Origin: Sphingomonas lenta
Lineage (GTDB): Bacteria > Pseudomonadota > Alphaproteobacteria > Sphingomonadales > Sphingomonadaceae
Length of the DNA stretch: 64,000 bases
Reading direction: 5' to 3'
NCBI RefSeq assembly: GCF_002288825.1
Contig: NZ_NSLI01000005.1
Span: 275,901-339,900 of the forward strand
Below the pieces are notes generated by a model. That model was not told the DNA's origin and ran no database searches. It worked only from the letters and a program-made list of their open reading frames with translations. The position numbers and the translations under genes are program-made. This document shows positions 38,201 through 48,342 of the stretch, in pieces; positions within the stretch are counted from its first letter, which is position 1; the number at the start of each line of letters is the position of its first letter.

Positions 38201-39982
38201 GCCGGCCCGTTTTACGACAGTTCGGACGTCGTAGGCACGCTCACGCTGGGCGAGGGAGGCTCGATCGGGTTCGACCTGACCGAGCCCGTCTCGGCCGACG
38301 GTCCCCTATACCTCTACATCGCCGAGTCGGGTGGATCGGGCGAGGTGGTGACGGGTTCGATCGACGTGTCTTCCGACACGATCGAGCCCACGGGCGACCT
38401 GTCCACGGACCTGGGCGCGGAAGGGCCGGGGGGCGACGCGACGGCGATGACGTACCGCTTCACGCCCAAGGCGGGCGACACCGCGTTCGCGATGAACGTG
38501 GTCCTGTTCACCGAGGAGCTGCCCGAGTTCGACGGATCGGATCTGACCGACCATTTCTCCATTAAGCTGAACGGCGTGGAGATCGGCGCCCTCAACAACG
38601 GCAACGCCCTGTCGATCAAGTCGCTGGCGCTGTCGCCGAACGACGACGTCCGGTTCAACGACGTCGGAACGGGGCCGCTCGCCGACGTGATCCGCGCCGA
38701 CGCCTATACGAGCGTCCTGCGCATCTCTGGCGACCTAGCCGCGGGCGAGAACGTGCTGACGATCGAGGCGCGCGACGGACGCGACGCGTTCCTCGACAGC
38801 GGGCTTCTGATCCAGACGGGTTCGTTCAGGACGTTCGCCAAGCCGACCTTCACCGTGGTCCCGAGCGACGGCGCGGCGGAGCCGGGCGGCGAGGTCACGT
38901 TCACGATCTCGCTCCCGCCCGACGCGGATCTCGACGGACCCGTCTCCATCACGCTGACGCCGACGGACAAGCTCGACCTGGGTGCGGGGGCCGGCGCGCC
39001 CGTGACGCTAACGTTCACGCCCGACGGCCCGAAGTCGCAGGAGGTGAAGGCCGAAGTGTCGGACGACGCCGATCCGGAGCAGGATGCGGGCATCTCGTTC
39101 ATGGTGGAGGCCGACGACCCCGATCTGGACGGCTCGCCCGTCTCGCCCGTCTTCGTGGACGTGCTGCCCGTGACGGAGCCGGACGATCCCTACCTCATCT
39201 TCGAGCGGCTGAGCGGCGACCTGGTCGAAGGCTTCACCGCGGCGGACGACCTGATCGCCGCCGCGGGCCTTCCGGGCCCGTCCAGCTTCCACGTGGAGGG
39301 CACGGCCACGGGCAGGGACAGGATCGCCGGCTTCGGACGCAACGACATCCTTATCGTCGACGAGCGCATCTTCGACGCCAACGACGACGGCGTGATCACC
39401 TTCGGCCGGAACGGCGTGCTGGACCTGGACGGGCCCGACAAGGGCGTCGACACGCTGCGCTTCTCGGGCGGGCCGACCCGCCTTCGCCTGCTGGGCTCGG
39501 ACGACGAAGGGCACTGGGTCTATGCGGACGCCGCCGTTCGATTGCGGGGCATGCGGGAGGGCATGCTCGGCGACGACGCCTTGGCGGGGGACGCGGCGGG
39601 CAAGAGGCAGGACGTGTTCCTGTTCGACACCGACCTGGACGTGAACTGGGGCCGGGACACGATCGAGCGCTTCGGGTCCGAGGATCTCCTAGTCACCACC
39701 AGCAAGCTGTACGACGGCGACGGCGACGGGCTGATCGCGCTCGTGGACGGGACGGTGGAGCTCAACGGCAACGCCTTCTTCGATCCCGCGCACGCCGGCG
39801 AGGTGGGACCGAACAGCCCGTTCGGGACGGTGCGCCTGCGCGACGGCGCGGGGACGCTGCTGGAGTCGATCACGCTCGACCACGTCACGGTGCGCGACGG
39901 CGTGACCTACTTCCACTACCGCGCCGGCGAGGGGTCGCCGTCCGCGCTGATGAGGGACTCCGCCGAGGATTGGTGGATGTAG
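32237..39982 (+). CDS. giant RTX-type calcium-binding secreted protein with choice-of-anchor-L-like segment
   Basis: This 2581-residue acidic protein has no signal peptide, as expected for type I secretion. Residues 1-760 form an N-terminal part without glycine repeats that I do not recognise; it holds an EF-hand-like EDQDGDGKFRPGEDG near 576. RTX nonapeptides (GGxGxDxLx) form blocks near 769-832, 890-915, 975-1025, 1090-1130 and 1580-1615. Residues of about 1787-2195 resemble a choice-of-anchor L domain (LSGAAEAFGTF, GIILSTGVAEDL, NVVLFTEELPEFDG). A Calx-beta-like stretch follows (2198-2315). Two similar C-terminal units each carry an EF-hand-like loop (DANDDGVITFG near 2380, DGDGDGLIALVDG near 2493). 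Cell-surface adhesion or matrix formation is plausible. No hlyB/hlyD/tolC-like genes are near. A good AGGGGA site precedes the ATG. Confidence 0.85.
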   Translation: MPLTKTQLQNSLNAFFDTIATSIANEIGSKALPLLGPVGSLPGADAVGGAFEDLRDQILAAIGSLDEAAPDFAQSAADAIDALALPGVDAFEDGGDLRLSFTRDVTVETGDAALAEDAALGFLELEVTTGATISATLDADLRIAADGSLSLEEQTEPELVVNVEADLSLTDVEAKLGVVTVKLSDVDPTAPELDVEFALDIDKTPAGAFGVDPALTAAARLDVRFAGDVLAGILPDIDGRLTVDFPVDGDGFGAPAVSVSEVTLDLSTYFDIIGNSALKVGDLFNAGALGTIVDIAVAPVPVLNDIAQIIPGLKHKFDQVGDIDGTGNGIVQLGDLAVGMSPASKQFIGPVYQVLAIIDVLRKAAALEGLGSIEIGGGTRAADGMLIPDNDPAAILAALKGKLAAISDDILPPEVKAYLTDFDDAAALAALSAATVGPSKGFTFGLLENPADVLKLLLTNETVDLVEFDIPTLELGAEFSQFFPVLGPLGFELGGDLRARINADVGYDSRGLVTGKLADGFYFATPANPTPDPAVPDYEPVGQLNTSLFGGAGLGFGFGSVTVRASFDFGLAAYFEDQDGDGKFRPGEDGLGCIFSPISGQAGVSVYLNFKIGFGPFSVKKKVPLAEQKIADFDIFECPPPTVTPTPEAPGLATVSGPEILLNVGDRAALRKVPDRETGEAKNVANVDDPETPENESANEGYVIALARDVTNEGVNGSTSTPVPGKLDIVAFGVTQRVDASGVIRANFKDGADRLDIQGAVGVRAEVNAGNGEDYLAGGAGDDVLNGEAGDDVLRGGDGADRLSGGTEDDELSGGKGGDTLDGGAGVDTVDYSQANRDVGVGVTIMLNAGEFAGSGGEANGDVLRDVENIVGTDFRDWIDARKVGFNTYLEGGAGSDWLFGGAGQDFLQGSAGTDYMDGGALEDATTYIFSWAGVDIDMLRFAQLGGDAQGDRLLNLEVVQATVFDDRLYGNGLDNKFDAGSGDDELDGRGGVDELFAGDGDDLVYARGDGDLLHGGFGRDRLSYAFAGAAVTVNLGRTQNSDGSFNADAAPDRIVMAIPTSAGNPGVSWFSDLVGSAFDDTLTGDISYNRVEGGAGDDLVFGGAGFDTLQGGAGADLLEGGEGIDWVDYSDSNAGVAVDLAANTAAGGTATGDRYRTLFTDVRVENILGSGYADTLTGSDADNVIDPNISGRSVVESVQGGAGVDTLRVDYSTAEADVAGGVFGGILFGAAGSLRRSPDPATNFDLVEVESVERLDFTGTRSADRIGGGDDADRIVTGGGNDIVLTGGGADLVLAGRGDDRVVYGDTSLLEGIAPAPDATVAPAAIIVDTFVLAPTFFLSGDRGIDALSMYLPTLDEDVTITGGDGSGEFNGVNLRLTAGGSARRFEWLDRVITGFGDDRVTQVGRRDNEFETGDGNDRITPGLGRDFVDGGLNTAGLAFKESGDFVNVYSITDSLAFQAAGDVLVLDYSSLGPDQRLISATDATISLFVERPFATFASRAPVYTNNGRFIALDVAVHGESGVPRPLPNDASDDLSFANIERLEVLGGGGDDVIAGTDAAFDLGVLPVTPTGAMGGDDILRGGDGDDQLFGKTGDDWLEGGAGDDTLQGASLGDPRSSPVYDFRETDTLTGGEGADTFVVGVAGGALHMRLPDEPTFAGFGDRAIIADFDRTEGDRIQLWGEAGDYRVEVDPTGAGTWIYLANGRNVAGGPDAGRDEPIAFVTGVFDLDLESADFVYVDGDSAPDEGFAALLAADRARADALADLLAPEGAEAAAFASLEAEAAGFTVTQQSDAGALKAMLDAGTGASATSLSLSGAAEAFGTFSGDPFGLGEGIILSTGVAEDLPGPNTAQSGGSNIGAIPITFVKIGRTGENDIFRADLTGLNVDIRSLKLTDSGSGLGGSAGSASGFDLGAIALSTKFIANADGLNLDDPTVLPRLDVFDFSNASLTYQAGTQGPAPSNFPYLADLPGSVNGLVDQARVRLDLFAGPFYDSSDVVGTLTLGEGGSIGFDLTEPVSADGPLYLYIAESGGSGEVVTGSIDVSSDTIEPTGDLSTDLGAEGPGGDATAMTYRFTPKAGDTAFAMNVVLFTEELPEFDGSDLTDHFSIKLNGVEIGALNNGNALSIKSLALSPNDDVRFNDVGTGPLADVIRADAYTSVLRISGDLAAGENVLTIEARDGRDAFLDSGLLIQTGSFRTFAKPTFTVVPSDGAAEPGGEVTFTISLPPDADLDGPVSITLTPTDKLDLGAGAGAPVTLTFTPDGPKSQEVKAEVSDDADPEQDAGISFMVEADDPDLDGSPVSPVFVDVLPVTEPDDPYLIFERLSGDLVEGFTAADDLIAAAGLPGPSSFHVEGTATGRDRIAGFGRNDILIVDERIFDANDDGVITFGRNGVLDLDGPDKGVDTLRFSGGPTRLRLLGSDDEGHWVYADAAVRLRGMREGMLGDDALAGDAAGKRQDVFLFDTDLDVNWGRDTIERFGSEDLLVTTSKLYDGDGDGLIALVDGTVELNGNAFFDPAHAGEVGPNSPFGTVRLRDGAGTLLESITLDHVTVRDGVTYFHYRAGEGSPSALMRDSAEDWWM
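34541..34732 (+). repeat. tandem RTX nonapeptide-coding repeats
   Basis: About seven 27-base units code for GGAGDDVLN-like nonapeptides, the densest RTX block in the giant gene. They form a calcium-bound beta-roll and are likely secretion-linked. Shorter blocks with the same code lie downstream. Confidence 0.85.
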
Positions 39983-40172
39983 GCTCGTCTTCCGAACGCC
40001 GACCGCCCTCCGCGACCCAGGAGTTCCTCCGTCGCGTCGATCGGACCGCCTGCTCGGGGACGCAGTCGGCCCGGTGCCCTCGTTCCGCTCGCATCACGGC
40101 GCGCTTCGGGGGACGCTCGGCGCATGGCCGGAGGAGCGGCGAAAAAGCTCGCATGCGGTTCTCGACCGCCGC

Positions 40173-40194
40173 GCCCGGCGAGGTGGAGCCGGGC
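40173..40194. terminator. hairpin between convergent RTX and TonB receptor genes
   Basis: GCCCGGC and GCCGGGC form a 7-base-pair stem with an 8-base loop in the 250-base convergent gap. There is no T-tract. Nothing else recognisable lies in the gap. Confidence 0.4.
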
Positions 40195-40232
40195 CGCGCG
40201 ATCAGGCGACCGGCCGCGAGCCCGCCTCCGCG

Positions 40233-42572
40233 TCAGAACTTCAGGCTGGCCGTGACGCCGTACTCGCGCGGGCGGCCCAGGTAGCTGTACGCCACGCCCT
40301 GCGCCCCCAGCGCGTTCTGGCCGAAGGTGTAGTATTCCTCGTCGGTCAGGTTGTCGCCGAACACCGCGATCGAGAAGCGGTCGGACGCGTCGGTGAAGGT
40401 CACGCGCGCGGAGAAGAGCGCGTAGCCCTCCTGCTGCTCGAGCGGCAGGTTGAACGGCGAGAAGAAGGTCCGGCTCTGGTAGCGCACGTCGCCGCGCGGG
40501 GTCAGCTTGCCGCCGCCGAGGTCGAACGCGTACTCGATGCCGCCGCTCGCCGTCCATTCGGGCGCGAAGGGCAGGCGGTTGCCGAAGGCGATGCCGGTGG
40601 ACGGGTCGACCGGTCCGTTCTGGCCGTCGCGGCGGCGGAACGAGCTGTTGGTGTAGCCGAGCGCGCCGTTGATGAGCAGGCTCTTCACGGGCAGCGCCGT
40701 CACTTCCGCCTCGAAGCCGTACAGCCGCGCTTCGCCCGCGTTGGCGACGCGGAACTGGACGACAGGATCGCTGATCGTCTGCTGGATGCCCTTGTAGGTG
40801 GAGTAGAAGCCCGTGACGTTGAAGCGCAGACGGCGGTCGAACAGGTCCGACTTCAGGCCCAGCTCGAACGCCTCGTTGGTGTCGGGCTCGTAGGTGGGGA
40901 TGGCGGGCGCGGGAACGACCAGGCGTCCGTTGAAGCCGCCGGAGCGGAAGCCTTCGGCGTAGGAGGCGAATATCAGGAGGTCGTCGCTCGGCTTCCACTC
41001 CGCGCCGACCTTGGGCGTGAACTTCTCGAAGTCGAGCTCGCCGGGGAGGCGGGTGACGATGGGCGCGACGAAGCCCGGCACGACCACGCCGGGCGCGGGC
41101 GAGAAGCCGGCGGGGCGGAAGTCGAAGAGCTGGGTGGTGACGTTCTCCTTGTCCTCCACCGTGTAGCGGCCGCCCAGCGTGACGGAGAACTGGTCCGTCA
41201 GGTTCAGGCGCATCTGGCCGAACGCGGCGTAGCTGTTCGTGGTCTGGTCGTTGTTCTGCGACCAGAAATTGCACTGGTTGAACCGCGCGGCCGGCCTGGG
41301 CGTGATCGGCGCGAAGCACAAGTCGAGCGTCTGCCGCACGCGCTCGTTGAAATAATAGAGGCCCGCGACGTACTCGAACCGGCCGTTCGGCGTCTCGCCG
41401 GCGAGCTGGAGCTCCTGGCTGAACTGGTCCTGCCGCGTGGGCACGACCTGATCATAGAGGCGATAGCCCGTACCGTCGGGGTCGGACGTCGAGAAAGCGT
41501 CGAGGTTGCGATAGGCGCTGATCGACTTCAGCGTCGCCGGGCCCATCTCATAGGCGATCGTCGCGGAGAAGCCGTAGATGCGGTTGCGCGACTCGGTCTG
41601 GTTGGACGCGAAGATGCGGTAGAAATCGTCGCCCTGCACGTCCGCGCCGATGTCGGCGGGAAAGAAGGGCAGCGGCGCGAACGCGCGCAGCACGGACGGC
41701 GCCAAGTTGGAGCGGTCGTTCGAGTAATCGGCCTTGATGTCGAAGCTGAGCTCGGGCGTGGCCTGGAGGAACAGCGCCGCCTGACCGCCATAGCGCTCGA
41801 CGCGACCGAAGCGCGCGCCGTCGAAGGCGCGGCGCGCCCAGCCGTCCTGCTCGCGCGCGAAGCCGGAGACGCGCAGCGCCGCCTGCTCGCCCAAGGGCAG
41901 GTTGACGCTGCCATCCACCTCGAAGCGCTCGCGGCTGCCATAGGTGCCGCGGACGAAGCTCTGCAGCTCGCCCAGCGCGGGCGCGCGGCTGGTGACGCTG
42001 ACCGCGCCGCCCAGCGTGTTGCGGCCGAACAGCGTGCCCTGCGGCCCGCGCAGCACCTCCACCCGCTCCACGTTGGACGCGTCGATCAGCGCGCCCACCG
42101 TGCGGCCGAGATAGACGCCGTCGACATAGACGCCGACGCCGGGATCGTTGGTGGCGATGAAGTCGAACTGGCCCACGCCGCGCACGAAGAAGTTGGCGTC
42201 GGCCGACCCCTGCGGCCCTGTGGTGGCGGTGAGGTTGGGGACGAGCGAGCCGAGCTCGTTCAGGTTGCGCACGCCCTGCGCCTCCAGCGCGCCCGACGTG
42301 ACCGCGGTGACGGCGACCGGCGTTTCCTGGAGGCTCGTCTCCCGCCGCTCGGCGGTGACGACGATGTCGGCGATCCCTTCCGGACCGTCGGGCGCGACCT
42401 GCCGCTCGGTCGGCTGCGATACGGCGTCGGCGGCCTGCGACGGGGCGGCGGTGCCGGGCGCGCCGGCCACGGGCGGATCCTGGGGCGGCGGAGCGGTCTG
42501 GGCGAGGGCAGGAGCGGCGAACAACGTGGTCGCGAGCAGCGGCGCGCGGAGCCGGGACGATGCGGCGGTCAT
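40233..42572 (-). CDS. TonB-dependent receptor
   Basis: This 779-residue receptor starts at ATG 42572 behind GAGGAGGGAGAG. A signal peptide ends at FAAPALAQT, a proline-rich spacer follows, and then the TonB box ADIVVTAERRE near residue 70 and a plug domain (VFVRGVGQ-type NFFVRGVGQFDF, RVEVLRGPQGTLFGRNTLGG). The barrel ends in Phe (YGVTASLKF). It belongs to the broad FecA/OAR-like class common in sphingomonads and is not of the TonB-Xanth-Caul type seen at 4.8-8.3 kb. It is divergent from the aromatic acyl-CoA operon and shares its 225-base promoter region with a palindromic operator, so it probably imports that pathway's substrate. Confidence 0.92.
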   Translation of the reverse strand: MTAASSRLRAPLLATTLFAAPALAQTAPPPQDPPVAGAPGTAAPSQAADAVSQPTERQVAPDGPEGIADIVVTAERRETSLQETPVAVTAVTSGALEAQGVRNLNELGSLVPNLTATTGPQGSADANFFVRGVGQFDFIATNDPGVGVYVDGVYLGRTVGALIDASNVERVEVLRGPQGTLFGRNTLGGAVSVTSRAPALGELQSFVRGTYGSRERFEVDGSVNLPLGEQAALRVSGFAREQDGWARRAFDGARFGRVERYGGQAALFLQATPELSFDIKADYSNDRSNLAPSVLRAFAPLPFFPADIGADVQGDDFYRIFASNQTESRNRIYGFSATIAYEMGPATLKSISAYRNLDAFSTSDPDGTGYRLYDQVVPTRQDQFSQELQLAGETPNGRFEYVAGLYYFNERVRQTLDLCFAPITPRPAARFNQCNFWSQNNDQTTNSYAAFGQMRLNLTDQFSVTLGGRYTVEDKENVTTQLFDFRPAGFSPAPGVVVPGFVAPIVTRLPGELDFEKFTPKVGAEWKPSDDLLIFASYAEGFRSGGFNGRLVVPAPAIPTYEPDTNEAFELGLKSDLFDRRLRFNVTGFYSTYKGIQQTISDPVVQFRVANAGEARLYGFEAEVTALPVKSLLINGALGYTNSSFRRRDGQNGPVDPSTGIAFGNRLPFAPEWTASGGIEYAFDLGGGKLTPRGDVRYQSRTFFSPFNLPLEQQEGYALFSARVTFTDASDRFSIAVFGDNLTDEEYYTFGQNALGAQGVAYSYLGRPREYGVTASLKF

Positions 42573-42626
42573 GACTCTCTCCCTCCTCGCACCGCTTTGT
42601 GGCGAGCGGGCGATCGCAGAACCGCT

Positions 42627-42646
42627 ATGTTTCACGCCTGAAATAT
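42627..42646. promoter_or_regulatory. palindromic operator between receptor and aromatic-CoA operon
   Basis: ATGTTTCA and TGAAATAT flank a CGCC spacer, a two-fold symmetric site with one mismatch in eight. TTTCA-N4-TGAA recurs at 52299-52312 in the other divergent promoter of this catabolic island. The cluster's own MarR-type regulator is the first candidate to bind it. Confidence 0.5.
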
Positions 42647-42797
42647 CGCTCCCTCATGACTAGCGCGTCGCGGGCCATAACCGCGCGCCGCACTCAAAAC
42701 GCCGATCCGTCCGGTTATGGGCGCGCGCCGAAGAGCTATCCCGCCCGATCGGAGACCCCTGATATTCGATGCTTCAAACATCGGAAACGATCCAGCC

Positions 42798-45095
42798 ATG
42801 CGCATCGCCTGCCTGGGCGGCGGTCCCGCCGGCCTCTACTTCGCGATCTCCCACAAGCTGCGCGATCCCGCGGCGCACGTCGCCGTGTTCGAGCGCAACC
42901 GCGCCGGCGACACGTTCGGCTGGGGCGTCGTCTTCTCCGACCAGACGGTGGAGAACCTGCTCCGCAACGATCCCATCAGCGGCCGGACGATCGTCGACCG
43001 CTTCGCGCACTGGGACGACATCGAGGTGCGCGTCGGCGAGGAGCGCGTGCGGTCGTCGGGGCACGGCTTCATCGGCATCGGCCGCAAGAAGCTGCTCGAA
43101 ATTCTGACGGAGCGTGCGCGCGAGCTGGGCGTGTCGCTCCACTTCGAGCACCCGTTCGAGGGCGCGGACGACTTCCCCGACTACGACCTGGTGGTCGCCG
43201 CCGACGGGGTGAACAGCCGCGTGCGCGACACCGACGCCCAGGCGTTCGGCGTCGATATCGACGTCCGCCGCAACAAGTTCATCTGGCTCGGCACGGCCAA
43301 GACGTTCGACGCCTTCACCTTCGCCTTCGAGCGCACGGCGGCGGGCTGGGTCTGGGCGCACGCCTACCGCTTCGACGACGAGCTCTCCACCTTCATCGTC
43401 GAGTGCGACGAGGCGACCTGGCGCGCGCTCGGCTTCGACGAGATGGATCAGGAGGAGACGTGCCGGACGTGCGAGCGCATCTTCGCGCGCCACCTGGACG
43501 GCCACGAGCTCATGTCCAACGCCGCGCACCTGCGGGGCTCGGCGGCGTGGCTCAACTTCCGCCGCGTGCTCTGCGAACGCTGGTCGGCGGGCAAGGTGGT
43601 GCTGCTCGGCGACGCGGCGCATACCGCGCACTTCTCGATCGGTTCGGGCACTAAGCTCGCGCTGGAGGACGCGATCAAGCTCGCCGAGGTGCTGAACCGC
43701 CCCGGCCTGTCGCGCGCCGACGCGCTGGCGGAGTACGAGGCCGAGCGCCGCGTCGAGGTGCTCAAGCTCCAGAACTCGGCGCGCAACTCGACCGAATGGT
43801 TCGAGACGCTGGGGCGCTACCTCCACTTCGAGCCGATCCAGTTCGCCTACTCGCTGCTCACCCGGTCGCAGCGCGTCAGCCACGAGAACCTGCGGCTGCG
43901 CGATCCCGCCTGGCTCAACCGCGTGGAGGCCTGGTTCGCGGAAGCCGCGGGCGCGCCCGCCGACGGCCGCCCGCCCATGTTCGCGCCGTACCGCCTGCGC
44001 GAGATGGCGCTGGCGAACCGGATCGTGGTGTCGCCCATGGCCACCTACTCGGCCGGGCCGGACGCGACACCCAACGACTTCCACCTCGTCCATTACGGCG
44101 CGCGCGCGCAGGGCGGGGCGGGGCTGGTCTTCACGGAGATGACCTGCGTCTCGCCCGAGGGGCGGATCACGCCCGGCTGCACGGGCATGTGGACGGACGC
44201 GCACGCCGACGCGTGGGGCCGCATCGCCGAGTTCGTGCACCGCGGCGGCGAGGCCAAGTTCTGCCTCCAGCTCGGCCACTCGGGCGCCAAGGGCTCGACC
44301 CGGATCGGCTGGGAGGGAATGGACCAGCCCTTGGCGGGGGGCGGATGGGATCTGCTCGGCCCCGCCGAGGTCGCCTGGTCGCCCGGCAACAGTCGCCCGC
44401 GCGCGATGACGCGCGACGACATGGAGCGGGTGCGCGACCAGTTCGTCCGCGCGGTGCGGCTGGCGGAACGCGCGGGCTTCGACATGGTGGAGCTCCACGC
44501 CGCGCACGGCTATCTGCTGTCCGGCTTCATCACGCCGCTCCAGAACCGGCGCGACGACGATTACGGCGGCCCGCTGGAGAACCGGCTGCGCTTCCCGCTC
44601 GAGGTGTTCCGCGCGATGCGCGACGCCTGGCCGTCCACCAAGCCGATGTCGGTCCGCATCTCGGCGAACGATTGGGCGGGCGAGGACGGGGTGACGCCCG
44701 CCGAGGCGGTGGAGATCGCGCGCGCCTTCGCACAGGCCGGCTGCGACCTGATCGACGTGTCGGCGGGGCAGACCTGGGCCGACGCCCGACCGGTCTACGG
44801 CCGAATGTTCCAGACGCCCTTTTCCGACCGCATCCGCAACGAGGCGCGGCTGTCGACCATGGCGGTAGGCAACATCTTCGAGGCGGACCATGTGAACTCT
44901 ATCCTGGCCGCGGGCAGGGCGGACTTGGTCGCGCTCGCCCGGCCGCACTTGGTCGACCCCTATTGGACGCTCAAGGAGGCGGCGCGCGCCGGCTATGAGG
45001 GCGTGGCCGTGCCCAAGCCCTACATGGCGGGGCAGCAGCAGCTCGCCCGCAACCTCCGCCGCGCGGCGGAGCAGGCCGAGGCGTTGAGGGCGTGA
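42798..45095 (+). CDS. fused anthraniloyl-CoA/salicyloyl-CoA monooxygenase-reductase
   Basis: This 765-residue fusion joins a flavin monooxygenase (residues 1 to about 385; [28 protein letters not shown]) to an Old Yellow Enzyme-type reductase (about 394-765; [37 protein letters not shown]). The same fusion occurs in 2-aminobenzoyl-CoA monooxygenase/reductase of Azoarcus evansii and in proteins named salicyloyl-CoA 5-hydroxylase. It hydroxylates and then reduces an aromatic CoA ester, ending aromaticity without ring cleavage. ATG 42798 gives the family start MRIACLGGG; an upstream in-frame ATG at 42717 is unlikely. It leads an operon of seven overlapping or near-touching genes. RidA in the operon favours an amino substrate. 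Confidence 0.88.
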   Translation: MRIACLGGGPAGLYFAISHKLRDPAAHVAVFERNRAGDTFGWGVVFSDQTVENLLRNDPISGRTIVDRFAHWDDIEVRVGEERVRSSGHGFIGIGRKKLLEILTERARELGVSLHFEHPFEGADDFPDYDLVVAADGVNSRVRDTDAQAFGVDIDVRRNKFIWLGTAKTFDAFTFAFERTAAGWVWAHAYRFDDELSTFIVECDEATWRALGFDEMDQEETCRTCERIFARHLDGHELMSNAAHLRGSAAWLNFRRVLCERWSAGKVVLLGDAAHTAHFSIGSGTKLALEDAIKLAEVLNRPGLSRADALAEYEAERRVEVLKLQNSARNSTEWFETLGRYLHFEPIQFAYSLLTRSQRVSHENLRLRDPAWLNRVEAWFAEAAGAPADGRPPMFAPYRLREMALANRIVVSPMATYSAGPDATPNDFHLVHYGARAQGGAGLVFTEMTCVSPEGRITPGCTGMWTDAHADAWGRIAEFVHRGGEAKFCLQLGHSGAKGSTRIGWEGMDQPLAGGGWDLLGPAEVAWSPGNSRPRAMTRDDMERVRDQFVRAVRLAERAGFDMVELHAAHGYLLSGFITPLQNRRDDDYGGPLENRLRFPLEVFRAMRDAWPSTKPMSVRISANDWAGEDGVTPAEAVEIARAFAQAGCDLIDVSAGQTWADARPVYGRMFQTPFSDRIRNEARLSTMAVGNIFEADHVNSILAAGRADLVALARPHLVDPYWTLKEAARAGYEGVAVPKPYMAGQQQLARNLRRAAEQAEALRA

Positions 45096-45853
45096 CGCCG
45101 CTCGGGGGGCGGCACGCGTTGGTGACGGGGGGCGGGAGCGGCATCGGCCTGGCGGTCGCGCGCCGGCTCGCGGCCGAGGGCGCGCGCGTGACGCTGATGG
45201 GGCGCGACGAGGGGCGGCTGCGCGCGGCCGCCGACGGCATGGACGCCGGCGTCGCCGTGGCGGACGTGACGGACGCGGCGGCGGTGGACGCGGCGCTCGC
45301 CGGCGCGCGCGCGGCGCGGGGACCCGTCGCGATCCTGGTCAACAACGCAGGGGCCGCGGAGACGACGCCCTTCGCCCGCCTCGACCTGGCCGCGTGGCGG
45401 CGCACGACGGCGGTCAACCTCGACGGGCCGTTCATCGTCACGCGCGCGGCGCTGCCGGACCTCCTCGCCGCCGAGGCCGGGCGGGTCGTCAACGTGGCGA
45501 GCACCGCCGCGCTGCGCGGTTACACCTATGCCGCGGCCTATTGCGCGGCCAAGCACGGCCTGCTCGGCCTCACTCGCGCGCTGGCGCTGGAGCTGGCGGG
45601 AAGCCGGGTGACGGTGAACGCGGTCTGCCCCGGCTTCACCGACACCGACCTGGTCGCGCGCTCGGCCGACGCGATCGCGGCCAAGACGGGCCGGACGCCC
45701 GACGAGGCGCGCGCGGAGCTCGAGCGTTTCAACCCGCAGGGGCGGCTGGTCCGGCCCGACGAGGTCGCCGCCGCCGTCGTCTTCCTCTGCCTCCCCGAGA
45801 ACGCGTCCGTCACCGGCCAGGCCCTCGCGGTCGCGGGCGGAGAGGTCATGTGA
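45092..45853 (+). CDS. short-chain dehydrogenase/reductase, acyl-CoA pathway
   Basis: This 253-residue oxidoreductase has TGGGSGIG near residue 12, NNAGAAE, and the catalytic set with YCAAKHG near residue 150. GTG 45092 overlaps the preceding stop by four bases. By position it probably acts as a 3-hydroxyacyl-CoA dehydrogenase on the alicyclic or opened product of the aromatic CoA pathway. The exact substrate cannot be read from sequence. Confidence 0.88.
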   Translation: MTPLGGRHALVTGGGSGIGLAVARRLAAEGARVTLMGRDEGRLRAAADGMDAGVAVADVTDAAAVDAALAGARAARGPVAILVNNAGAAETTPFARLDLAAWRRTTAVNLDGPFIVTRAALPDLLAAEAGRVVNVASTAALRGYTYAAAYCAAKHGLLGLTRALALELAGSRVTVNAVCPGFTDTDLVARSADAIAAKTGRTPDEARAELERFNPQGRLVRPDEVAAAVVFLCLPENASVTGQALAVAGGEVM

Positions 45854-46335
45854 GCGGGGCGCCCTTGCGCGAGAAGCATGACGGCGCGCTCGCCGGGCGC
45901 GATACGCTCCGGCTGTGGCTCCGGCTGCTGTCCTGCACCACCGTGGTCGAGAAGGAGGTGAAGCGCCGGCTTTCCCAGCGGTTCGGCACCACGCTGCCGC
46001 GCTTCGACGTGCTGGCGGCGCTCGACAGGCGGCCCGAAGGCATGACGCTATCGGCGCTGAGCCGCGCGCTGCTCGTGTCCAACGGCAACGTCACCGGACT
46101 GGCCAAGCAGCTGGGCGAGGACGGGCTGGTCGCGATCGAGCCGCTGCCCGGCGACCGCCGCGCCTCGCTGGTCCGGCTGACCGAGGCGGGAGCTGAGCAC
46201 TTCGCGCAGGTGAGCGCGGCGCACCACGAGTGGATCGACGACCTGTTGGGCGGCCTGAGCCGCGCACAGCGGTCGCTGCTGTTCGACCTGCTCGGCGCGC
46301 TCAAGGTGTCGATCGCGGTGGAGCTGGAGCCATGA
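45850..46335 (+). CDS. MarR family transcriptional regulator
   Basis: This 161-residue winged-helix regulator starts at GTG 45850, overlapping the SDR stop. The HTH lies in [30 protein letters not shown] and the wing in [17 protein letters not shown]. MarR proteins of aromatic acyl-CoA clusters usually respond to the CoA thioester. Being inside the operon it probably autoregulates through the TTTCA-N4-TGAAA palindrome upstream of the first gene. Confidence 0.9.
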   Translation: MSGAPLREKHDGALAGRDTLRLWLRLLSCTTVVEKEVKRRLSQRFGTTLPRFDVLAALDRRPEGMTLSALSRALLVSNGNVTGLAKQLGEDGLVAIEPLPGDRRASLVRLTEAGAEHFAQVSAAHHEWIDDLLGGLSRAQRSLLFDLLGALKVSIAVELEP

Positions 46336-47141
46336 ACCCGGAGACCCTCTCGCCCCAGCATTTCCGCTGGGCGTTCGACGCGGGCGTGGGCGTCGTCACG
46401 CTCGACCGGCCGGCGCTGAAGAACCCGCTCACCTTCGAGAGCTACGCCGAGTTGCGCGACCTGTTCCGCGCGCTCGTCTACGCGCCGACGGTCAAGTGCG
46501 TGGTCGTGACGGGCGCGGGCGGGAACTTCTGCTCGGGCGGCGACGTGCGCGAGATCATCGGGCCGCTGACGGCCATGGCGATGCCGGAGCTGCTCGCCTT
46601 CACGCGCATGACGGGCGACCTGGTGAAGGCGATGCGCGGCTGCCCTCAGCCGATCGTGGCGGCGCTGGACGGCGTGTGCGTGGGCGCGGGCGCGATCATG
46701 GCGATGGCGTCCGACCTCCGGCTCGCCACGCCGCGCACGAAGACGGCGTTCCTGTTCACGCGCGTCGGCCTGGCGGGCTGCGACATGGGCGCGTGCGCGA
46801 TCCTGCCGCGCATCGTCGGCCAGGGCCGCGCGGCGGAGCTCCTCTACACCGGCCGCGTCATGACCGCCGAGGAGGGCGAGCGCTGGGGCTTCCACAACCG
46901 GCTCGTCGAGCCCGACGCGCTGCTCGAGGAAGGGCAGGCGCTGGCGCGGAGCCTCGCGGCGGGGCCAACCTTCGCGCACGGGATCACCAAGACGCAGCTC
47001 AACGTCGAGTGGAACGTCAGCCTGGAGACCGCGATCGAGATGGAGGCGCAGGCGCAGGCGATCTGCATGGGAACGCAGGACTTCCGCCGCGCCTATGAGG
47101 CGTTCGTCGCCAAGCGCCAGCCCGCCTTCGAGGGGAACTGA
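46332..47141 (+). CDS. enoyl-CoA hydratase/isomerase family protein
   Basis: This 269-residue crotonase-fold protein has the oxyanion-hole segments [11 protein letters not shown] and [25 protein letters not shown] 46332 overlaps the marR stop by four bases. It probably hydrates an unsaturated CoA ester made by the acyl-CoA dehydrogenase encoded next, or opens the reduced ring. The C-terminus ends at QPAFEGN, a common length for the family. Confidence 0.9.
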   Translation: MNPETLSPQHFRWAFDAGVGVVTLDRPALKNPLTFESYAELRDLFRALVYAPTVKCVVVTGAGGNFCSGGDVREIIGPLTAMAMPELLAFTRMTGDLVKAMRGCPQPIVAALDGVCVGAGAIMAMASDLRLATPRTKTAFLFTRVGLAGCDMGACAILPRIVGQGRAAELLYTGRVMTAEEGERWGFHNRLVEPDALLEEGQALARSLAAGPTFAHGITKTQLNVEWNVSLETAIEMEAQAQAICMGTQDFRRAYEAFVAKRQPAFEGN

Positions 47142-47142
47142 G

Positions 47143-48338
<1,196 letters not shown>

Positions 48339-48342
<4 letters not shown>

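Noticed and set aside
40074..42641. 855-codon open frame opposite the second TonB receptor
   Set aside because: The receptor on the other strand has a signal peptide, TonB box and barrel; the opposite frame has no recognisable domain.
42774..44948. 724-codon minus-strand frame opposite the fused monooxygenase
   Set aside because: It is antisense to a clear two-domain enzyme and has low-complexity Arg/Val/Glu composition.
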